From: Mycobacterium ahvazicum
Lineage (GTDB): Bacteria; Actinomycetota; Actinomycetes; Mycobacteriales; Mycobacteriaceae
Assembly: GCF_900176255.2 (NCBI RefSeq)
Contig: NZ_FXEG02000005.1
Span: forward strand, 1,186,629-1,250,628
Length of the DNA: 64,000 nt
Direction: 5' to 3'
The position numbers and the translations under genes are program-made. Positions 59,325 through 64,000 of this stretch are shown here, piece after piece; position 1 is the stretch's first letter, and each line of letters begins with the position of its first letter. The notes beneath the pieces are model-generated. The model was given only the letters and a program-made list of their open reading frames with translations. It made no database searches and was not told the DNA's origin.

Positions 59325-59618
59325 ATGTCGGAAGCTCAGTCATGGAATTTCAGCGGCATCGAGGCCGGTGCCAGCTCCATCGCGTCGTCGGTGCAGACCG
59401 TTCAGGGTCTTCTCGACGAAGGAAAGCAGTCCCTCGCCAAGCTTGCCGAGGCTTGGGGCGGTTCCGGTTCGGAGGCCTACCAGGCCGTGCAGAACGACTG
59501 GCAGACCAAGTCTGACGAACTCAACAACTCGCTGCAGTCGCTGTCGCACACCATCACCGAGGCCAGTGCGGCGATGGCCAGCACCGAGCACGGCGTCAGC
59601 GGCATGTTCGGCGGTTAG
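59325..59618 (+). CDS. esxA: WXG100 protein EsxA (ESAT-6)
   Basis: 97 aa, ATG 59325 with CGGAGA 8 bp upstream. Helical hairpin with the WxG turn W44GG46 in LAEAWGGSGSEAYQ, nearly identical to M. tuberculosis. The C-terminal ASTEHGVSGMFGG end is conserved with two extra residues. Family knowledge: EsxA is secreted as a heterodimer with EsxB and is involved in phagosome damage. A long hairpin terminator follows the stop. No change in the dimer interface is obvious by eye. Confidence 0.97.
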   Translation: MSEAQSWNFSGIEAGASSIASSVQTVQGLLDEGKQSLAKLAEAWGGSGSEAYQAVQNDWQTKSDELNNSLQSLSHTITEASAAMASTEHGVSGMFGG

Positions 59619-59628
59619 AACGGCAAAC

Positions 59629-59699
59629 GACGCCGAAACACGGGATCAGGCGAGTTCAACCGCATGGGAGAACTCGCCTCTTCTCGTGTTTTCGGCGTC
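59629..59699 (+). terminator. Extended hairpin terminator after esxA
   Basis: A nested imperfect hairpin: inner arms AGGCGAGTTC (59648-59657) and GAACTCGCCT (59670-59679), outer arms GACGCCGAAA and TTTTCGGCGTC. A partial T-run (GTTTTC) is near the end. It begins 11 bp after the esxA stop. Confidence 0.75.
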
Positions 59700-59724
59700 T
59701 GAATTGAACTTTTGAGGGGTGCTC

Positions 59725-59979
59725 ATGGGGGCCGACTACGACCGGCTCTTTCAGCCGCCCACGGGGGGCGAAATCCCGGACGACGCAGCGGATTCGGGTT
59801 TCGATATCGACGCCGGCTTCGACGTCGATTCCCCTGCTGCTGCGGCACCTAACCCGGCGGGTGCCAAGCCCGACGCCCCGGCTGCGCCGCCGATGCCGGT
59901 CGATTGGGACCCGCCGGCACCGTCGGCCCGGCCCGACCCGCAGCGGCTCTTGAGCTTTACGCACAGTAATTCCGAGTAA
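59725..59979 (+). CDS. espI: EspI N-terminal fragment (gene broken by assembly artefact)
   Basis: ATG 59725 with GAGGGG 6 bp upstream; starts MGADYDRLFQPPTGGE, as EspI does. About 70 residues are credible (acidic, then Pro/Ala rich). The last ten codons before the stop at 59979 (LLSFTHSNSE) are AT-rich and probably already noise from a read end. The real gene should continue into a long Pro-rich region. It is cut by the adapter-derived block ending at 60076. The same gene resumes at 60077. Treat the stop at 59979 as false. Confidence 0.85.
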   Translation: MGADYDRLFQPPTGGEIPDDAADSGFDIDAGFDVDSPAAAAPNPAGAKPDAPAAPPMPVDWDPPAPSARPDPQRLLSFTHSNSE

Positions 59980-60076
59980 CGCTTGCACCCTATGTATTAT
60001 TTTTTTTTTTCAAACGGAGGCCGCCATCCGAGATAGCGTAGCGTCTCGTGGGCTCGAAAATTTGTATAAGAGACAG
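59945..60076. other. Illumina/Nextera adapter and read-end artefact inside espI
   Basis: 60043-60076 matches the Nextera read-2 transposase adapter at 31 of 34 bases (begins GTCTCGTGGGCTCG, ends GTATAAGAGACAG). 60035-60042 is an 8-base index. 60011-60034 matches the 24-base Illumina P7 end at 18 of 24 bases. 60000-60010 is a T-run, as expected beyond an adapter end read in reverse. The segment 59945-59999 is AT-rich and likely low-quality sequence; its left edge is uncertain. None of this is genomic. Confidence 0.95.
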
Positions 60077-61114
60077 ATTCCGGCCGGGCCGGCGCCGCAT
60101 CGCGCCCCGCCGCAGATGCCGCCGACGCAACGCGGTGCGGTGCAACCGGATTCGGCCTCAGCACACCCGATCGCCGATCAGCCGGGAGCAACTTCGAAGA
60201 TCGGCGTTAAGCCCTCGAAAAAGTCGAAGACCCGGATGGTTTCGCGCCGGGGTTGGCGACGGTGGGTCCACAAGCTGACGCGCATCAACGTGGGTCTGTC
60301 ACGCGACGAGAAGTACGATCTGGACCTACGCAATCGCGTTCGCCGCAGTCCCCGGGGTTCGTATCAGATCGCGGTATTGGGCTTGAAGGGCGGAGTCGGC
60401 AAGACAACCGTGACGGTCGCCCTCGGTTCGGTTTACGCGCAGGTCCGCCGTGATCGCATTCTGGCTTTCGATGCCGATGCCAGTTGCGGAAACCTCGCCG
60501 ACCGCGCCGGGCGTCAGTCCGACGCCACCATCGCAGACTTGTTGTCCGACAAAGACTTAACTCACTACAACGACATCCGTGCGCATACCAGTGCCAATGC
60601 GGTGAATCTGGAAGTACTTCCGGGCGAGGACTACAGCACGGCACGGCGCGCATTCAGCGAGGCGGACTGGCACTACGCAGCCGAGGCGGTGTCGAAGTTC
60701 TACAACCTGGTGCTCGCCGACTGCGGCGCCGGCCTGTTCGACCCGGTCACGCGGGGTGTGCTCTCGACGGCGTCGGCAGCGGTAATCGTGACCAGCGCGT
60801 CGATCGACGCCGCCCGGCAAGCCGCGGTCGCGATCGACTGGTTGCGAAATCACGGCCACCAGGACCTGCTGGCCCGCGCGTGTGTGGTGATCAACCATGT
60901 GTCACCGGGAGATACCAATATCGCCGTCACCGAGCTGGCACGGCAATTCGAGCAGTACGTTCAACCGGGTCGGGTCATCGTGTTGCCGTGGGACAAGCAC
61001 ATCGCGGCCGGCACCGAGATCCAGTTAGGCCTTCTCGACCCCGTCTACAAGCGTAGGATCCTGGAACTAGCCGCCGCACTGTCCGACGATTTCGACAGGA
61101 GTGAACGTCGTTGA
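60077..61114 (+). CDS. espI: EspI C-terminal fragment with MinD-like ATPase domain
   Basis: 345 codons after the adapter, in frame to the stop at 61114; no real start belongs to this fragment. A short Pro-rich rest is followed by a basic stretch (KPSKKSKTRMVSRRGWRRWVHKLTRINVGL) and the ATPase domain: Walker A LGLKGGVGKTTVTV, then LAFDADASCGNLADR, and VLADCGAGLFDPVTRG. Family knowledge: EspI regulates ESX-1 activity when ATP is low. With the N-terminal piece, about 420 of an expected 600-670 residues are present. The stop overlaps the eccD1 start (TTGA). Confidence 0.9.
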   Translation: MPAGPAPHRAPPQMPPTQRGAVQPDSASAHPIADQPGATSKIGVKPSKKSKTRMVSRRGWRRWVHKLTRINVGLSRDEKYDLDLRNRVRRSPRGSYQIAVLGLKGGVGKTTVTVALGSVYAQVRRDRILAFDADASCGNLADRAGRQSDATIADLLSDKDLTHYNDIRAHTSANAVNLEVLPGEDYSTARRAFSEADWHYAAEAVSKFYNLVLADCGAGLFDPVTRGVLSTASAAVIVTSASIDAARQAAVAIDWLRNHGHQDLLARACVVINHVSPGDTNIAVTELARQFEQYVQPGRVIVLPWDKHIAAGTEIQLGLLDPVYKRRILELAAALSDDFDRSERR

Positions 61115-62679
61115 GCGCGCCCACCGCTACTGATTCTGCTGCCGGTGCGGGAGCCGCAGCCGCCCCGGCTCCCGCGGGCGCGGCCCCGGCCAAGCCCTCG
61201 ACAACCCGGGTCACGATCCTGACGGGCCGACGGCTGACCGATGTGGTGCTGCCCTCTTCGGCGGCGATAGAGACCTACATCGACGACACCGTCGCGGTGT
61301 TGGCGGAAATCCTGGGCGAGACGCCCGCGGATGTGCTCGCCGGTTTCGACTTCGCCGCGCAGGGCGCGTGGACGTTCGCCCGCCCGGGCGCCCCGCCGCT
61401 GCCCGCGGATCAATCGCTGGATGACGCCGTCGTCGTCGACGGGTCGTTGCTGACGCTGGTGTCTGTCAGTCGCACCGAGCGGTACCGCCCCCTCGTCGAG
61501 GACGTCATCGATGCCATCGCGGTACTCGACGAGTCGCCGGAGTTCGACCGCAAGGCATTGAACCGCTTTGTCGGGGTGGCCATTCCGATCGTGACGATGG
61601 CGATGACCGGAATCGGCGCCGTGGCGTGGGTGGCCAACGGACACCATCTGTGGTGGCCGGTCGGGATGGGCACTGCGGGGCTGATTGTGCTGCTGGGCAG
61701 CTGGGCGGCCAACAGGTTCTACAAGAATCCGAACCTGTCGGAGAGCCTGCTGGCGACGGCGTTCCCGCTGATCGTGGTAGCCGTGGCGATGGCCATCCCG
61801 CGGCCGCGCGGGATGACTACTTCGTTCGGGCCGCCACAGCTCGCCGCCGGCGCCGCGGCGGTGCTGTTCTTGACGCTGATCACCCGTGGCGGGCCCCGTC
61901 ACCGTACCGAGCTGGCGTCGTTCGCAGCGGTCACCTCGATCACACTGACCGCGGCCGCCTTCGCCTACGGGTACGGCTGGCAGCAATGGGTTCCGGCCCT
62001 GGCGATCGTGTTCGGTTTGTTCACGGTGACGAATGCCGCCAAGTTGACCGTCGTCTTCGCGCGGATCGCGCTGCCGCCTATCCCGGCACCCGGCGAGACC
62101 GTGGAACACGAGGAATTGCTCGATCCCATTGCGGGCGAAGAGGCACCCGACGACAAAGAAACCCGGACGTGGCAGGCCATCATCGCGTCGGTACCCCATT
62201 CGGCCGCCCGGCTGACCGAACGCAGCCAGGTGGCCAAGCAGCTGCTGACCGGTTTCATCACGGCCGGCACCCTGGTTCTCGTTGCCGGTGTCATCGGGGT
62301 CCTGGTGCGGGGACACTTCTTCGTGCACAGCTTGGTGGTGGCCGGTCTGGTCACGGTCATGTGTGCGTTCAGGTCTCGCCTCTACGCGCAGCCCTGGTGC
62401 GCGTGGTCGTTGCTGGCAGCCACGGTCGCGATTCCCATCGGGGTGACCATTCGGTTGAGCATCTGGTATCCGACGAACGCCCGCTGGTTCGTGCTCATTC
62501 TGTTGGTCACCGCCTTGGTCGCGTTGACGGTAGTCGGCGCGGCAGCCGGGATTCGCCGTATTACGCCGGTGATGAAGCGGACGCTGGAATTGTTCGACGG
62601 GGCCGTGGTCGCGGCGATCCTTCCGCTGTTGCTGTGGATCACCGGCGTCTACGACACCGTCCGCAATATCCAATTCTGA
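61111..62679 (+). CDS. eccD1: ESX-1 channel component EccD1
   Basis: 522 aa, TTG 61111 overlapping the espI stop; the TTG start agrees with my memory of the M. tuberculosis gene. The N-terminal 120 residues contain a ubiquitin-like domain (TRVTILTGRRLTDVVLPSSAAIETYIDDTVAV). About eleven membrane helices follow (MGTAGLIVLLGSWAANRFY, LIVVAVAMAIP, VAVTSITLTAA-type segments and more). It ends LLWITGVYDTVRNIQF, very conserved. It is thought to form the pore-lining ring with EccC and EccB. Confidence 0.96.
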   Translation: MSAPTATDSAAGAGAAAAPAPAGAAPAKPSTTRVTILTGRRLTDVVLPSSAAIETYIDDTVAVLAEILGETPADVLAGFDFAAQGAWTFARPGAPPLPADQSLDDAVVVDGSLLTLVSVSRTERYRPLVEDVIDAIAVLDESPEFDRKALNRFVGVAIPIVTMAMTGIGAVAWVANGHHLWWPVGMGTAGLIVLLGSWAANRFYKNPNLSESLLATAFPLIVVAVAMAIPRPRGMTTSFGPPQLAAGAAAVLFLTLITRGGPRHRTELASFAAVTSITLTAAAFAYGYGWQQWVPALAIVFGLFTVTNAAKLTVVFARIALPPIPAPGETVEHEELLDPIAGEEAPDDKETRTWQAIIASVPHSAARLTERSQVAKQLLTGFITAGTLVLVAGVIGVLVRGHFFVHSLVVAGLVTVMCAFRSRLYAQPWCAWSLLAATVAIPIGVTIRLSIWYPTNARWFVLILLVTALVALTVVGAAAGIRRITPVMKRTLELFDGAVVAAILPLLLWITGVYDTVRNIQF

Positions 62680-62780
62680 GAAGGATGAGGCCGCCGCGTG
62701 CCGGGCAATATTGCTGCACTTGGCCTGCGGCTCCTTCGGTAAAATTTGTCTGATAACCGGCACGCAAAGGGAGCCGAACG

Positions 62781-63515
62781 ATGACTGAACCACTGGTGGT
62801 TGATCCCGCTCGTCTCAAGGCCGCGGGCGTCGCCGTTCGCGATCAGCAGCTACCCGCCGCCCCGCCCCCGATGACCGCACCCGGGACCGATTCGGTGTCG
62901 GCCGCGATCAACGAGACGTTGCCGATCATCGAATCGCCCGTGGTGAAGGGGCTGCCGGAAGCCCAAGCGGCCCTTACCAATACGGGTTCGAAGATCGTCA
63001 CGGCAGCCGACATGTACGCCCAGACCGACCAGCGACTTGGCGAGAACGTCAGCAAGGTGCAGTTTTTGGCTGCTTCCGAACCCGGTGGGACGGACCAACC
63101 CGCAAGTGCGTCCACACTGCTGGGTGCCCAGACGAACGACAAGAAGCCCGACGACAAAGACGGCAAGAAAGACGACAAGAAGCCCCGCCCGGCGACGCCG
63201 ACCGACCTCAGTCAGTTCGCTGCGATGGGTCAGGCGGTGCAACCTCTTTCCCAGGGCCTGCAGACGGTCATGTCGACCGCGCAGCAGGCAGGCAGCGGCA
63301 TGGGAAGCGCGGCGCCGGCGAAGCTGGCCGACGACACCAAAAAAGACGACACCGCCAAGCCCGACGACGCACCCGCGGGCGAATCGCGATTAGTCGACGC
63401 GACAACGAAGGACACCGACGGCGCCGCGGCGGGCGCGGCGGGCTCCGGTAGCGCTCCCGTCGAGGCACCGGCCGCCGGTCGCCCGGAGACGACGCAATCC
63501 GAGATCGGGATCTAA
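62781..63515 (+). CDS. espJ: ESX-1 secreted protein EspJ
   Basis: 244 aa, ATG 62781 with AAGGGAG 8 bp upstream. Begins MTEPLVVDPARLKAAG and shares GTDSVSAAINETLPIIES with M. tuberculosis EspJ. A secretion-type YxxxD is seen in MYAQTDQRLG. The second half is Asp/Lys and Ala rich with repeats of DDKK type, likely unstructured. Family knowledge: EspJ is an ESX-1 substrate. Shorter than the 280 aa of M. tuberculosis. Convergent with espK; a strong hairpin lies between. Confidence 0.88.
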   Translation: MTEPLVVDPARLKAAGVAVRDQQLPAAPPPMTAPGTDSVSAAINETLPIIESPVVKGLPEAQAALTNTGSKIVTAADMYAQTDQRLGENVSKVQFLAASEPGGTDQPASASTLLGAQTNDKKPDDKDGKKDDKKPRPATPTDLSQFAAMGQAVQPLSQGLQTVMSTAQQAGSGMGSAAPAKLADDTKKDDTAKPDDAPAGESRLVDATTKDTDGAAAGAAGSGSAPVEAPAAGRPETTQSEIGI

Positions 63516-63537
63516 GCGACTGCCGCCCCTGAACTTT

Positions 63538-63565
63538 CGGGCCCGGGCTCTTTGGCCCGGGCCCG
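63538..63565. terminator. Bidirectional hairpin between espJ and espK
   Basis: Perfect 11-bp arms CGGGCCCGGGC (63538-63548) and its complement (63555-63565), loop TCTTTG, followed by GTTGTTTT. It serves espJ on the plus strand and could also serve espK. Confidence 0.85.
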
Positions 63566-63587
63566 GTTGTTTTAGTGGATGGTCCGG

Positions 63588-64000
63588 CTACGCCGGCGCG
63601 AGCACGGGCGCCTCAGCCAAGGCGGCGTTGACCAGCTCGCCGATGTACTTCCAGTACATCCAGTCGGCGACCGCGGTGCGTTGGTCGTCCGGGTCGATCG
63701 TGGTGTGCGCTTCCTTCAGGAGAACCTCTTCGGCGTGCGCCGCGTAGGCCTGGAACGCCTGCAGGTGCGCGGCCTGGCGGCCGCTCGCATCGCTGGCCAT
63801 CGGCTTCATCACCTCGAACCACAGCATGAAACGATCGTCCGACGGTGCACTGGGCGCTGGTGCACCGGCGTCGGCCGACGGCAGCGGCATCTGGGCGAGC
63901 AAGTCACCCATCCGCACCCGCCCCGGACCCGGGGTGACGAGCACCTCCGCGGCCTCGGGCTCCACCACTTGAGCGGACTCGGGCTGCGGTTCCGGTTGCG
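63588..64000 (-). CDS. espK: EspK C-terminal part, cut by window edge
   Basis: The frame is open from the right edge to the stop at 63588 (about 137 codons visible). The segment has an acidic Pro/Gln/Glu-rich stretch, then a helical domain: RFMLWFEVMKPMASDASGRQAAHLQAFQAYAAHAEEVLLKEAHTTI, with W/Y-rich VADWMYWKYIGELVNAALA. These agree with the C-terminal domain of EspK (Rv3879c), which guides EspB to EccCb1. The N-terminus lies outside the window. Assigned by position and C-terminal pattern. Confidence 0.8.
   Translation of the reverse strand, partial: QPEPQPESAQVVEPEAAEVLVTPGPGRVRMGDLLAQMPLPSADAGAPAPSAPSDDRFMLWFEVMKPMASDASGRQAAHLQAFQAYAAHAEEVLLKEAHTTIDPDDQRTAVADWMYWKYIGELVNAALAEAPVLAPA

Noticed and set aside
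59945..60076. A transposon end or novel element in espI
   Set aside because: The Nextera adapter is derived from Tn5 ends, which could suggest a transposon, but the P7 and index sequences next to it show that it is library sequence.
1..64000. tRNA or rRNA genes, insertion sequences, prophage or CRISPR arrays
   Set aside because: I read both strands for such structures and saw none that I could support.

Overview
The window is mycobacterial chromosome: high GC, many GTG/TTG starts, mycobacterial families (EspR, WhiB6, EthA/EthR, BfrB, ESX-1), and a gene order that I recognise as the M. tuberculosis Rv3813c to Rv3879c stretch just before the replication origin. It is not M. tuberculosis itself. 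The sulfolipid block (Rv3820c-Rv3828c), Rv3832c/Rv3833 and Rv3844/Rv3845 are missing. Extra genes are present: a DinB polymerase and a YoaK-like membrane protein after ethR, an F420 oxidoreductase/mycothiol-type/hydrolase/TetR group before gltD, and a SigI-like sigma factor, NmrA-like and Ddn-like group before whiB6. I therefore infer a non-tuberculous Mycobacterium and cannot name the species from this sequence.

Layout. 1-3051 (minus): an HAD phosphatase (cut by the window edge) and three tandem acyltransferases. 3112-5781 (plus): a kinase-like phosphotransferase, a metallo-beta-lactamase/Rieske fusion and a small protein. 5778-8605: an FAD desaturase-like enzyme, its TetR regulator and a small membrane protein, linked by two matching 24-bp operators. 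8602-13607: serS, a septum-formation-type membrane protein, a zincin, a Cys-rich miniprotein, a phosphoglycerate-mutase-family protein and pheA. 13666-19951: an IdeR-boxed DUF2470 gene, an LCP enzyme, bfrB, glpQ1, a DUF4328 protein, a DnaA-box cluster, a 51-aa membrane ORF and sodA. 20096-25023: an Rv3847 homologue, a decayed membrane gene, espR, a coiled-coil protein, a YcnI-CopC pair, hns and rraA. 25020-34241: ethA/ethR with operator, SOS-boxed dinB, transporter-like and PHP genes, and a detoxification-type cluster with its own TetR. 34592-44721: gltB-gltD, a MinD-like ATPase, an ECF sigma factor and the NmrA/Ddn pair.

44834 to the right end is the ESX-1 secretion locus: whiB6, espM, an espE-like gene, espF, espG1, espH, eccA1, eccB1, eccCa1, eccCb1, PPE68, esxB, esxA, espI, eccD1, espJ and the 3' end of espK. 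The ATPases EccA1/EccCa1/EccCb1 and membrane proteins EccB1/EccD1 form the export machine, EspG1 and EspH are cytosolic chaperones, EsxA/EsxB are the main substrates, and EspR, WhiB6 and EspM are regulators, all within this window. Three departures stand out: PE35 is absent next to PPE68, EsxB carries Asn instead of Asp/Glu in its YxxxD/E export motif, and the espE-like protein is very divergent.

The most important caution is at 59,945-60,076. The sequence there is not biological: it reads as an Illumina P7 end, an 8-base index and a Nextera transposase adapter, preceded by a poly-T run, joined into the middle of espI. espI is therefore broken by an assembly error and its proline-rich centre is missing. 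Proteins predicted across this join (one begins MYKRQ) are artefacts.
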